From assembly GCA_026874595.1 (NCBI GenBank), contig CM049320.1, positions 28,318,714 to 28,382,713 on the forward strand: a stretch of 64,000 bases of DNA, given 5' to 3'. Numbering within the stretch: the first letter of the stretch is position 1; each line of letters starts with the position of its first letter. A program made the position numbers and the translations under genes. Of this stretch, positions 26,382 through 39,465 are shown piece by piece. Origin of the DNA: Sipunculus nudus. Lineage: Eukaryota; Annelida; Sipuncula; Golfingiida; Sipunculidae. The notes under the pieces are model-generated. The model worked only from the letters and a program-made list of their open reading frames with translations, was not told the origin of the DNA and made no database searches.

Positions 26382-29300
26382 CTATTGCTGTGTACTGCAA
26401 AGAAAAACATGTTACAGTTCATCAACTCCATGGTTGGCACACTGTCACAGGTGATCTTAAGAACAAAGGCAGCCCTTAATACAAATGAATGGCCCTGGGC
26501 CTTGGCCGGGATAAAGAAATTACCCCAGTTCACAATGGATAAAATCCTTTAAAAGTTTACCGTCAATTGAAAACATCAAAAGTACCTCAAAACTTTTAAT
26601 GGAGTTTCTATTGACTGTTACGTACACCTCTACAAGAATTCATCTGAATCTAACTGATCATAACCTAAATTTGCTATAAAGACCAACCAAATAACAAACC
26701 ATAATAACAGCATGAGACCCAAACAGCTGGCAGCGGTACAATAAAATGTGTACAAACAAATGCTAAATAACCACAGTGTTTACTGATATTTTTTTTCCAA
26801 TCCCATGTACATTCAGAAGAGCAAAGCACCAAGGAAAAATGACCTATCACCCCTAACAAGAATAATGGATTATGCCAAGACATTTGGAGACTGATCCATT
26901 ACTGTGATTAAGGGGATGACAAATAAGTGCCACTGGGAACATTTACAGTAAGTCAGCATTAACTTAGGCAGCCTGACATTTACCCCGCATACTCTTTTTT
27001 TTAGTGCAGTGGCTGTTACCATGGCAATAATACAGCTATGACGTGAAAACGCTAATGAAATTACCGGTGTTTTCTTTCAGAATTTAGTTTTTTATCCCCA
27101 CTGTTTGCACTAGGTGACTTTTCATTACCACATACTGCAGGAAATTTATAACATGAAAACATTTGTCAGAAGCCCACCAGTTGGTATGCTTTTTATTAAG
27201 ATTAACTTGGGATAAATTTCTGAAGTGACACAAAAATTATAAATTCTATTGTTCCTTAGTTAAGCATATGGTGTAGGTTTACCACTACAACTTAAATATT
27301 GTCTTGGGTTATTTGTCTAAATCTGGTATTCATGGCATAAACCAATGCATAGAAATTAAATAAAACATATAATAAAAAATAATTTCACAACATATTTTTT
27401 AAATTAATTAAATTTTTTATTTTATGCTAAGATTTTCACAGAAATGCCATTGTTAAAGGACTACTTTACTGCTTGAATATTTGAGAATATTAAAATGGAT
27501 TTGGTAGTGAGGCTGAAAGTGGCATCTGGGGTTTTTTTTATGATCTTTCCTCAACCTTCACTTTTTAATTAATAAGCTCCCTGTGAGATCACCCTAAATT
27601 TACCTTTTCATTAAGGATATTCAATTTATCCTACCCCTTACAGTATTCTTTTATCCCTACCTGCAATCTCTTGACACTAAAGTTCAACATTTACTGTCTA
27701 TTCAGAAAGGATAGTTAACTTTTGTTACTAGCATGTGAAATTTGCCTTTGCACATAACAGATTTTATTTAACATGTTGTCTGATTTTGTACTATGTATGG
27801 TTCATTTGTAAGTACTGACGATTGCATCAACGATAGGCAGACATAATTTTAACCAGCACAAACAGTATTAACAACAATAGAAAAACTGTCTGCTTCATAT
27901 TCCATCAGTACACACAGGCTTACAGGAACATTGGGGAAAGCTTCTGTGATGTTTGTAATCTCTTATGGACCCTGGTTTCTGTGGGTCCAAGCATCCAATG
28001 GGACAGGTGAATATCTGGCTTCAGTCACTGGCCACTGCTGGCTGCCTCAAACATTTTCAAACAAGTCATTTGTGTAAACACTGCATTGATAAGTAAGGCT
28101 TATATTTTCCTGCAATCATATATTCATATAACAACAGGATTTCTAATCACATAATGATATGATAATAAGTACACAAAATACAAAAAAAAAGATTCAATTT
28201 TACATTAACCTTTAAAATTTTACAGGTATTATCCCCCCTTGAGATGCTCTAAACTCAGACAGGACTCCCAAACATTTTGGCCCGAGCGTCCAAGACTCTT
28301 CATATTATCTTTCTATTGAGATCCCGGCCTGTACACATCACTTTGGTGATAACAGCTCAGTGCATGATCCACAATACTCATTGATCTTTGCTCCCCTTTC
28401 ACCTCTTCAATCAATATCATCATAACCTGTATGCCTGTGCAGTCCCGACAATGCTGGTGCTGCACTACCACTACCACAATGAGCACCAGCATTGGTAAAC
28501 AGCATCTGATATATGTACTCACTACTCAGTGCCTATGGTGCCAGCAGCCTCAGTTACCAATATAAACATTATCATCAATGGAGGCTTTTCAGTAAGGTGA
28601 CACCTGACCCATGAAAGGTAAAGCGTAATATTTCCTGTGACAAGACATTCTACATTTAATGATAATTTGAGTGAAATATTATACAAGGCCTGATATCCTC
28701 TTTTCACACTCTCTGTCAGTGTCATTAATAATGCACAGATATTTCATATGATAGATCAATTAAAAATCAAGGGACCCATGGGTAACTGTGCTCAGCTGAA
28801 GTTGACCTTGAAGGAAAAAATCTAAAATAATATCAAATGGAGATAAAGTGTAAGAGGAAGAGGTAATAAAGGCCATGGTTGGTTTATATGATTGGTTTGT
28901 ATAGATGAGCAAGAAATTGTTGCAAATAATATTTTGTGACCTGACCATGTTTTCCTAATGTTGAAACTGAAGCATGTGAGCAGTTTGTGAACAAATGATC
29001 TGTACTATAACCATGATCATTAGTTGGCCTTTTGATTAACTGTTGACATTTCAGTAGTTTACACATTTGTTCAATTGAATCTATTTTTTTTATAATATAT
29101 ATTATTAAATATATATGTATTCTTTTTATTAAATGTATACAGTTGAAATGTAACTAATTAACAACATAAAACAGGGCAAACAAAGCCTGATCTCAAATTC
29201 TGCTGAGGCAGGAAAATAATGAACAAGTGTTTGTATTAAATCCTCATTTTTTTATCGCATCAATTTTTTTTAATATAAGTTTATATTTCTATACAACGTA

Positions 29301-30049
29301 TATATCTGAATATAAAAGTTGATTCATAATTCTCAATTGCATCATCATAAATCTCAATCTTATCAGATAACACCACATCATGCATAGAAATGTTTATTTA
29401 TTTTTTACCACATAAATATATCTTTTAAATCTGCAAAACAATAAATATCTGAAAAAATAATACTTGATTTAGATTTCACAATTTTTAATTGTGTCTTTAA
29501 TTATCCATAATGTGCTTCATATTTTATAAATTTAAGCATACTGATGGGTTCAATTATATTTGTTAAAATCATTTAAAAGAAAATTGATTTCTTTAAACAT
29601 GCTACATTACACAATAATTGCATCTTCTGGATTACACCTTGAATTGCTATTTCAAGGAAAGTTTTGCATATCGGAGTGGTAACAGCATTACAATTAAGGA
29701 GATACAGTGAAAACAATAACAATTACTGCATAACACTTGGTTGGTTGGGTTTGCAGGGGGGGAGGGATGATTGGGGGGTGATATGAGAATAACTGTACAC
29801 CTGTTACAGCAGGGGATCTCTCCCAGTGACTGTAACAAATCAGAAACCCTGGCATAGCTGACTTCTAGTGACCTGGAGTGGGACCCTGCATCTGTAATCT
29901 GTAATCAAAGCAAATTACTACAATAGAGCCTCAAGAACAAAATCAATAACTAGCTTAATTTTCAAGCTTTTATTTTCAAATTTCAGATTTAAACAAATTA
30001 AATATCTATGTTTACATGCTGTGAAAATTAAATCAAAGGTATTTACAGG
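26382..30049. other. Long non-coding stretch
   Basis: No exon, RNA or transposon ends supported. AT-rich with a few more complex patches (27,900-28,050; 28,310-28,520) and short poly-A/T runs. One X-box-like palindrome is listed separately. Confidence 0.5.
27015..27028. promoter_or_regulatory. RFX X-box-like palindrome
   Basis: GTTACCATGGCAAT fits the X-box consensus GTNRCCATRGYAAC at all but the last base. RFX factors bind such sites in ciliary and other promoters. No adjacent gene is visible, so the role is open. Confidence 0.4.
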
Positions 30050-30648
30050 AAAAAAACGTGCCATGGTCAAAGTTGGGCAAAATTTAAGGTACTGATTTTA
30101 TTTTTATGCTAATAACTTAAAAATTTACAAAATTCAGATCTAATTTTGGGTAAACAATTGAATCTTAATTAAACATAGTTATATACTTGGGAAAATAGAC
30201 TCTAGTTTCAAAATTGTTCATGTTAAGTGAGTAAATATTTTTCCTGATTTTTTACAAACTGCATTATGTTTGGGCCCATAACTTTTTAAATTATATAATA
30301 CAGACTTAATTTCTGGCATGTACATAGGAACTATATAGAAGAATCTTAATGGTAAATATTAGGAAAAACAGATGAGTGGTTTTGATATTAGGCAGTCCTG
30401 AAGTGTGAAAATAGGATTTTAATAAAAAATTGAGGTTTTTCCTTAATTTCTCAAAGGAACAAAGTTGCAAAGACCCAGTTTTTCGGCTTGGTAGGAGATC
30501 TTGGGGACATCTAACATTATGCTGAATTTTGGATTCCTAGGTCTTACGGTTTCAAAATGTGCCACATCTACGGACGGACGGACAGACAGACAGACGACGG
30601 ACAATGGACCATGACTATAGCTCAGATGACTTATAGTCAGCTGAGCTA
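30050..30648 (+). mobile_element. Dispersed element ending in a 13-bp-stem hairpin
   Basis: Starts near GCCATGGTCAAAGTTGGGCA and runs through (GACG)n/(GACA)n-like repeats (about 30,574-30,600) into a hairpin at 30,619-30,647: AGCTCAGATGACT, loop TAT, AGTCAGCTGAGCT (one mismatch). It is followed immediately by AA, so the end reads GAGCTAA. A terminal hairpin with a CTAA end would suit a Helitron-like 3' terminus, but the left end is undefined. The same hairpin recurs three times at 58.65-58.87 kb. Confidence 0.5.
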
Positions 30649-30992
30649 AAAATAAATATCCTTTTTGTATCTAATTTCAGTTCTTAAGAATTTATAAATA
30701 TAAAATGACTGACAGAAGATTGATTGGTTCACCATCCAGGTGCCCTGATTTGGAATAACTTCGAAATGTGATATGAATAAGATGCAAAATGCAAAATTTA
30801 TTTAATTGCATATTAAATAATTTGGTTTTATATATGTAATTTCCCCACCCAGCAAGAAAAGGTGTTTAAATCTGGACAGGTAACTTATTATGTAAGAGTA
30901 GACTTTGCTCAATAGATTAAATAATTAACTGTTTCAGATTTTATTTCAGACTATAAATTACATTTTTTTATTTCAGACTTTAACTTACCTTG

Positions 30993-31233
30993 GTGATTCA
31001 GCAGATATCTGAGAGTATAATTATGAACTTTTGCTGATTCAGCGGTTATTTATACACCTGGGCACATGGCATCCTCCTGTTTACATAGACTTGGCACTGG
31101 ATGATGCAAAGTCTATTTACCTATAGGGAAGCTTGAATATTTATCAATACACCAGCAAACATGAAAGCAATGCTTGTTTTGTTTCACACAAGTGCGACAA
31201 GCAGCATAAAAAGCAAACATGCTGGGTAGCATG
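30993..31233. repeat. Dispersed repeat, copy 1 (short tandem head)
   Basis: Two GATTCAGC-containing units at the left (about 30,993-31,050) are followed by about 185 bp ending in AAAGCAAACATGCTGGGTAG. The whole arrangement matches 35,764-36,287, where the head is expanded to about eight units. Shared phrases include GTTATTTATACACCT and ACACCAGCAAACATGAAAGC. No terminal repeats are obvious. Confidence 0.75.
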
Positions 31234-34200
31234 AAAAGGAATAGAAAAGGTGTGTGAAATGGAAAATTGTAAAATTAACTGTGTGTGTACTGTGTAGGGG
31301 TATGACTAACTGATACCCTTACTAGGACTCGCCTGATCAGGCATAAGCTTTCTTGTATTAAGCTTTCCTAGATACTGTGTTCCTGGACAATGTCACAGTC
31401 ACACATGGTTTCAGTTGCTCAACAAATGCTGGCCCTAATACCTTTGAATGGAGTGGACTCCTTGTGGACAAAGTATTTACCCTGTGTCACAATGGTTCAT
31501 AAACCTCTGAATTAAAAGTGTATTATGGTGATTTAGATTATCTCCTAAATTTAATGGATTGTTGCTCCATAGTTTCTCTAATATTCAATGAAATTTCAAA
31601 AAAAAATTTGTACAACTTTTTTGCATTAAAGTGCTGGTAACAAACAAACCTTCGAATGAACCAACAAACCAGTTGGGAAACCTAGCACCTTCCAGGTGAA
31701 GTTAAAATAAAACTGTATCAATCCATGAAGTCAACATGGAGGAATCTGACCTCATGGAGGCTATGCCTCCATCAATTATTTTCAAAATAATGTTCAACAG
31801 ACAAGATCCCTTAAATTGGAATGCTGTTCTTGTGACCCTGTTTCGTGTTTAAATATTCAATCAAATTTCAAATCTGATATTCCACTTAATATTCCTTAGC
31901 CTATGGCTGGGTGGTCCAAAACCTGAAATAAATTCAAATTGCAATCATGCGCCTAAGTCTCAGGAAGGAAACTTGAGTCTACTGATTTTTAAATTATCAG
32001 AATTCATCCCAGCAACAGGACGAGGTATCATTACCTTGGTGTGGGCTATGGGACTTTTAATGAGCCACAATGCAGCTGTTATGTTTTGGACAACAGGCCT
32101 TATTATACAGAATACAGTGAGGCCAAATTAGTGACATGTGGAGCCAACAAGAGAACAAGGTAGGGGTTAATACGTTCATTAACATCCAAATCATCCAAAC
32201 ATGTTTGACAGCTGTGGTTAAGATCGTGTGCCGGGAGTCGGTGATCTGATCTGATCGGAGACTGAAATACCTGGGATACACTGCATGCCTAGGCGGGATT
32301 TTAACACCGTCATTCAACAGATCAAAGAATTATACCGGCATCTGCATACCCACTGCCCAGATGGGGAACTAAAAACAGAATGATACTTTCAAGAAGAAGA
32401 TGCGAGATATTTGAGATAGCTAGATCACATTCTGATGTCAAAAACATCAGTATGTCACAAACGGCTAAAAAGTGATGCCTCTCTACCACAAACAGCGCTC
32501 AAAAGTCATAGCCCCATCCTGCTTGGTATATCATGGATGTTGCAGCTTGATGCAACCCACTGTGATCAATGGTCCGTTTCAGTTTCATCAGACCGCAGGG
32601 AAGCTGGTTGGAATACCCTGCAGTCACGCACCACCAGGCAAAGTGGGTGGTATACTTAGAAGACCTAGCAATTGACTCAGTAGATATGTTAAATACACTA
32701 AGAGGGTGGGATCCCCAACCTGGCCACTAATGGCAGGTTAACCCCACGTGGCTCCGCTGGGTCAACCTGTCACCTGAACACACCAGTCTCCCGGAGAAAT
32801 CAGGCCACTGCCGGGCAGGGTACACAAACTAACATCTTACGTGACCTCATCAATAGAAACAAACCATTGCTTCTTTTGAACCGCCCTCGCAACGTCAACA
32901 GTGCAAATATTTGCCGAGGAAGATGGGATCTGCCATGACCCCATTCATGGCACATCCAGCATCGCAAGCACATATTAAATTAAACTCTACCCCCTTGAGT
33001 CGGCAAATATCAGTTATTTCATCTGTGGCAGGCCTAAACTTTGTAAGCATTCTCGTCAGCATGACAATCCCATCGTAAATACCAAAAGAGGAAACTGCTC
33101 TCCATAAACTGCAGTTAATATCCATACGTAAAGCTTTTGCATTAAAGTGCATATACTGCATAATTAGAAAAAAAATTTAAGATACAGTACAGCCACTTAA
33201 ATCCCAGATGTAACAGATGTTATGTTATTCTGACAGGCTTTTAGCAACAATAATTTCATTATTACAGATTCAACTTAGCAAAAATGGTCTGCTCTTCACA
33301 ATTTTAAAAGGTCCTCTAAAAAATAAGTTTTATTAAGTGACAAAAAACAAATGGAAGGACCCTGTTATGTCACAGTCAGTTCATGGCTTCAAATTCCCTT
33401 GCCTGAGTGAAGTACATAAAATGGGTAATTAACAGATAGAGGACCTGGTACTTTAATTCAGACAATGATGACACATCAAAGAGTTTAGTTTCATTTTTCC
33501 ACAGAGTAATCCATCAAGTCCATTAAATGATAAGCTTGTTAAAATTTTAAACAAATTAAAATACATTTCAGGAAACACAAATGTACTAACTATATACAAT
33601 GGCAGTATTCACAGTGTTTGGGTGTGATTAAGTTTAGGTGAGGTAGGGTGGTATGGATGTTGGGTAAGTGAAGGTCAGTTGTAAATTTTCTCAGTAATAA
33701 TGAGAGAAATTGTTCATTTATTCTTTTTTTAATTAATTAATTGGAAGACAAATATTTAAAATTGTTTTTGTTTCATCTATGTTTCAGGTCCTAGTATATA
33801 AGGATTATGAATTATGAATATCACTTTTATGGGAAAATATGGTGGGGAATTTTATATTTTGAACCTTTTTTGCTTCTATGTATAAAGATACTGATTAAAT
33901 AATTTCTTCATTTCTGATGTGGCTTCCATAGGGATTTCCCTAAATAAGTGGTAAATTTGGGGGGAGCTGTTTATTTATAGAGTTGACAATTGAGCCTATA
34001 TCAATTACAATGTGCAGGATGGCTAAATTGTTACCCCCTATATAAGAAAATTATGTAAGAGGGCAATTGATCAAGATCTGAATGGAACACAGTATAAACA
34101 CATTTATAGGGTGTTACTCAATACTTGATTGGCTTCGTGTTGTAATATATGAATACCTTATCCAGTATGTTATATAATGTTACTCTGCATTGTGTTATGA

Positions 34201-35763
34201 TACTTGGGGATTTAAAGGCACTTAAGAGAAACATGTAAATAAATACAAGATAAAGTTGTGCATACTTGGTCTGAGCCAACCACATAGCTATTTAAGGCAG
34301 AACCTTTTATTTTCTTATGACAGCACTATGCCCTCATAGAAAAAAAATATTTTCAGTTGAAAAAGAATAGTCTTGTGACCAACATACTACTCAACAAATT
34401 ATTTTCACCTGCATGTAATTTTCAGGACATTTCATGGAGACTTGAAGTAATGTTTTGGAAAATTTCTAAATCAGCACCATTGAATATTAATATAATTTTA
34501 AACAGTTAAATTAACTGTTATTCTAACAAAGCAACAGTTAAAAAATGTGATATACCTGGTTTTAAAAAAATTATCACAACCTGAGTGCAAAATTTAGTAT
34601 TTTTGTATCATATTTAACAATCCACAAAAAATATTAATTTCTTTTAATAATTTCATAAAAAAAGGGTAACAACAATACTTAAAAAATAATATCAATTTGA
34701 AAAATAAAAATAAAAATTTAATTGTTTTGGTCTTAACAATACAAAGTGATTTATTTCTAAGAATATCAGTGATGCATACATTTTTTTCAGTCAGGCTTTC
34801 TGTAAACTGCTGTAATGGAAAGTTGTCAAAAAGCTGTGGGAGGTAATTGGAACAGCTGTGGGGAGGTTATTGGAACAGCTTGGTTCAGTGTATTTAAACA
34901 GCAGTGCAAGATGAAAGTAGCTACCTACTAAATTAATCTGACAGTCTGCACGTGGAATTCTCAATTTACCCAGGATATGTTTGCACACGTTTGACATGCA
35001 AGCAACTGATACATCTGGTTCTAATAAAAACTGCATTGGTTCAGAGGAACAACATGGCCTGACATATTCAAATCAATATTCAGAAAATGGAATTAGGCTT
35101 CATGCAGTGCCCATGTAGTACACACGATAAAGAATATGAGTACACAAATCAAGCTGAGATATTGATATATAATAGAGGATGTTAAAATATATGATGTTTT
35201 ATACCATAAAATATATATTTAATATTTAAATGGACTTAAAATATAAATATTTTACTGACTAACATATTGAGATTTCAAAGACTTTTAAGTCTTTTATTCT
35301 CACTTATTTACTTGATCCTCTTACAAGGTATATTCAAACCTTAATTTAAATAACTAAAGTCAATTTATAAAAAATCAAATCAATGTCTTTAAATTGCAAT
35401 CCTTCAATTCTTCAACTGATTTATCTCTAGCAAATACATGAAAGGAGAAAAATTCTGATAGCATTCTTCTCTTCTATTAAAAGTAAACTAAAGTTTGGAC
35501 ATTTCTGTATCTTCATAAGACATATATACATCATGCTAGCAATGTGCAATGCTAAATACCATTTTATCTTTTAACTCGGCAGCAATGGTAAATTAAAAAA
35601 AAAAACAAAGCACACAATTTCATTTTTTTTTATCAAATGACAATGGTAACATTTAAATATGTATAATAACCCCGTCCTTCAAGTCATGATGTATATGTAG
35701 CAACAATGCTAAGGATTATATGAAAATCAAATTCAATCTTCAGATAAAATGATCAATATTGCA
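31234..35763. other. Long non-coding stretch
   Basis: AT-rich at both sides. The middle (32,000-33,150) is more complex and includes an imperfect hairpin GCAGGTTAACCC/GGGTCAACCTGT at about 32,732-32,771. Frames there lack domains or splice support. A short duplicated phrase (about 34,833-34,880) contains GGAACAGCT twice. Confidence 0.45.
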
Positions 35764-36287
35764 GAATTTACCTGAGAGTATAATTTCTAAATTTTCTGTT
35801 GATACAGCAGTTAAAAGAGAGTATAATTTCTGAATATTTTTACTGATTCAGCAGCTATCTGTGAGCACAATTTATGAATTTTCTGCTGATTCAGCAGATA
35901 TCTGTGAGTACAATATGAATTTTTTGCTGATTCAGCAGATATCTGTGAGTACAATATGAATTTTCTGCTGATTCAGCAGATATCTGTGAGTACAATATGA
36001 ATTTTCTGCCTATTCCGCAGATACCTGTGAGCACAATTTATGAATTTTCTGCTGATTCAGCAGATATCTGTGAGTACAATATGAATTTTCTGCTGATCCA
36101 GCAGTTATTTATACACCTTGCATGTGGTATCTTTTTGATTACACAGACTCTGCAGCAGACGATGTAGATCACCGCATACGTACAGGACAGCTGGAATATT
36201 TATTAATACACCAGCAAACATGAAAGCAGTACTCGTTTTTGTTTGATTCAACATGCAGCATAAAAAGTAAACATGCTAAGTAAGCAT
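35764..36287. repeat. Dispersed repeat, copy 2, with 41-bp minisatellite head
   Basis: About eight tandem units of 41 bp (35,770-36,100), each with TGCTGATTCAGCA and ATCTGTGAGTACAATATGAA, precede the same ~185-bp tail as the copy at 30,993-31,233. The 13-bp motif is a palindrome except for the centre and differs from the Maf recognition element TGCTGASTCAGCA only at that central base. The two copies differ mainly in unit number, showing expansion or contraction of the head. Confidence 0.85.
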
Positions 36288-36700
36288 GTCCGGACATTTA
36301 TATGCGGCCAGCAAGCTCAGGTCTAGGGGCGGGTGTGTATGTGCATTTGATCACCTATGTTGATTCAAGCATGACAATTCATGAATTTACTTCTGTACTG
36401 GCTGCCTGCAGCCACAGCCAATCCCATCATCCTTTGCAGTCAATCCCAACATCCTCGGAGTCAGGAGATCACCCGTTTGCCCAATGACATATGTATCTGT
36501 AATGCTATGAACAAAAACAACCCATCAATTACATCACCGATGAAAATGTTTTTCTGTTGCCATGGTAACCTGGTATTACGATTATTATAAATACTACTCT
36601 GGCTGAGATGAAAGGGAGCTGGGATTTGCTTGCGACCAGCGGTAATCAAATTATGCCATCACATGACCTCAGAAAGCCACACAGATCACTCATATTAATA
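36288..36700. promoter_or_regulatory. Complex single-copy island with X-box, possible enhancer
   Basis: Compositionally complex, non-repetitive sequence between a minisatellite and AT-rich DNA. It contains GATCACC phrases, homeodomain-like CAATTAC and a perfect X-box palindrome (listed). Overlapping short frames on both strands show no domain. Only a comparison with related species could show conservation. Confidence 0.25.
36556..36569. promoter_or_regulatory. RFX X-box palindrome
   Basis: GTTGCCATGGTAAC fully fits the 14-bp inverted-repeat X-box consensus bound by RFX transcription factors. The surrounding island is not repetitive. Confidence 0.5.
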
Positions 36701-38779
36701 TCTATTTTCCCTTTATTGACTAAATGCCAGTGATATATATACAAGCAAGCTCTCGGAAGAAACATCAAAGCAAGTCATTTCCTTTCCCTCAATTATTCTC
36801 TCCATTGAGTGAATTCCAGGAAATAAGTAATGCAATCTTATCAGTGATTTTTATTTATTAAGTACATTGTGTGACAACTACCAACAATAATAATTCTAAT
36901 GAAAATGATAAAACCAAATGATACTCCAAATCTTTCAATTAATAAATGGTATAAGACACTTAATATTAAGGTTTTCCATCTCCTTTTTCCTTAGAGTAAT
37001 ATACTGAATAGCCTATTGTGTACTGAAATCTTGATCCTGTTTTATATTCCTCCCCCACACTTTCAACCGTTATGTCTGCATTTTAAGGGGAGAATTATAG
37101 GTTATACTTAACATGTCATGTAATTACACAGTTTTCGTATGTTCCTGGTAATGTTTTTTTTTTCATATCCACAACAGACTATAAGAATATGAGTCATCTA
37201 AGACAAGTCAGTATTCCTATAATGCCCAGAAAATTCCTTCTTTTTCCCTGATGAATTTTCAAAATTCCAGAAAAATTGTTCAACCAATGACAAGGATTTC
37301 CACAATAAAAGGACATCATAGCCAATGCCTGAATGGATGCACATATGCATCCCATCTGGTTTTGAGACAATGACCGTTTAAATATGTTAATTGCTCAACT
37401 CTTTTTTCCTTAATTAACTGATTTCCCCCCGACTTTAATAAGGTACAATCACTTTCCAGGTTTACACCCGAGATCTAGGATGAATGAAACCATGCAATCA
37501 TGATACAGGATTACTTTGGCTGGCGTCATATTCATGAGGTTAAATATTTGCAGAATTTCACTTCTTAAGTGTTTCGCAAGGCATTCATTTAAGTGACTAA
37601 CCTTACAGTATCTGGTATACACAATGTATATAACCATTGTCATATCAGTTACATATTATGTATGCAACATTGTATATATGTACGATGTGGAAAAATTCTT
37701 CATGCGAAAGTGGCATATATATATAAAATATTGGTATTATTCAAAATATCAATCTTTGGATTACACGTCACTTACAGTTCATCTACATGTGTAGGTGTGG
37801 TCTCTTGTTCACAATGATCTTATTTTTACACAATAATTGCCGCTTAGTGAATATCGTTAATTTGAAACCCCTGTGAACAGAAAGCCGTCTACAGTATCTA
37901 AACTTTGATACTTTGTGCAAGGTGGCTTTGCACCACAGATATATTATCCCCACCCAACATAACGGTATATAGCTTATAAATTTACTAACAGGATCTGTAG
38001 GGTTCACCATCCTCAGCTGGTGACACATCTGCATCAGAAATGACCATGCCCTCAGTGAATGTGGAGTGATTAGCTGGGTTATGTACATATAACCTGAACA
38101 AACTATACCCATGTATTAATCATCAGGACATCTTGTTGGACAACAGTCGTCCTCCAGCAAGATGGAAGAATCAATCAGGCGAGGTCAGCCGAGGGTCACA
38201 CCAATACCGACTACTCTCGAGGTCATCGTGACCTGGTACTGGATGAATTAAACACTTAGCTATAAGTGTAGACGAAGACACTGAGGTCTATCAATGTCAC
38301 TGAATCACCTGGCTATACTGAAATATATTGGACTTTGGGGAAATTAAACTGAGTGAATATTACTCAAGGTAAAGGACAACTACCATTGTGCAAGTAAAAC
38401 AAAATCAATCCTTTCCCAGTATAATCATAAGATGCACCAACATGTAACTTGCTTGTTTTTATAATTAGGACAAAGGCCAGAAGATGGCACAATCTTCCCA
38501 AATGGAGATGAAAGAAATCATACACTTTATGGCATAATTTATATATTTTTGAGTGATCATTTATTGAAAATACCTTACTGGAGTGGATCACTTATTTATA
38601 ATATTAAGTAATGAATATTCATGAGGTAAATAATAAATATTCCACAAATGAACTATATATATTCATTAAATAAATCATAAATATTCATAAAGTAAAGAAT
38701 GATAATCTTCAAATAACCTTCTTGTGCTGAACTTTAGATGATTAGCCCTGATATCCATTAACTAGCCTAAGCAGCTGAA
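36701..38779. other. Non-coding stretch around a MITE
   Basis: AT-rich; the only recognised feature is the TACTGTGG-family element at 37,512-37,896. No exon is supported. Confidence 0.45.
37512..37896. mobile_element. MITE of the TACTGTGG family, diverged copy
   Basis: The left end TACTTTGGCTGGCGTCATAT aligns with the 7,778 copy (TACTGTGGTTGGCTTCATAT). The right end AAAGCCGTCTACAGTA is its inverted partner, preceded by a GAATATCGTTAATTTGAAAC phrase matching the family's internal motif. Length about 385 bp, no protein. Confidence 0.6.
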
Positions 38780-39180
38780 GAACCCACATAAATGCAATTA
38801 TTCAAGCAGTGATGCCCCTCCTGATAGCAGCTATAGCTTTGGTAGAGGATGGTGGTTTATTATTTTACGGTGGGTGACGCAGGGCAATGTGGAGTGTACA
38901 CATAACAACCACCCACTATTCATTACAGGAAATCTTACACCGTATCAACGGGTGCATTACGCCTACACCATCCCGGATGACGCAATCTCATGCATCTGTG
39001 TATAGTCACAGGGTCACAGGAATTTCACCATATCAACATCACGGGGGCCTCGGCTGTGGTTAATTAATGCTTTATCTGTGCAGTTGAACCTGTCCTCCTT
39101 TGACTGTTATTGCCTTTGTTTGGAGAGAACTGATCAAATGAGGACAGGTTATTACTTAACATGTGCATCTGGAGCACATC
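38780..39180. promoter_or_regulatory. Complex single-copy island, possible conserved non-coding DNA
   Basis: GC-richer, non-repetitive sequence with GGTTAATTAATGC (homeodomain-type) and CTTTGTTTGG (forkhead/Sox-like) motifs and no coding frame. Judged by composition and motif density only. Confidence 0.2.
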
Positions 39181-39465
39181 AGCCTTTTAAAACACCTGTG
39201 ACTAATGTTACCTGACCAGCAAAGCTGGAAGAGCCCGTCATCATCATCAGCTGTTAATATCCTTTCAGGAAGTCATATGTTCATGAATTATCTGTGATGA
39301 GTGTGGAAAAGCCTTAAACACACCTGCTAGAGGTATTCATCACACATGCAAAAGACTTTACGAAACTATTGTGCTAAATTGTAGACCAATTTGAAAGTCC
39401 AACAACAAGTGTAAATCAGACCTGAAATTATATGCTGAAGGTCTACATGAGCTTTAATCATACCT

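Noticed and set aside
32732-32771. Inverted repeat GCAGGTTAACCC/GGGTCAACCTGT as a transposon end
   Set aside because: Imperfect, with no partner end or target duplication found.
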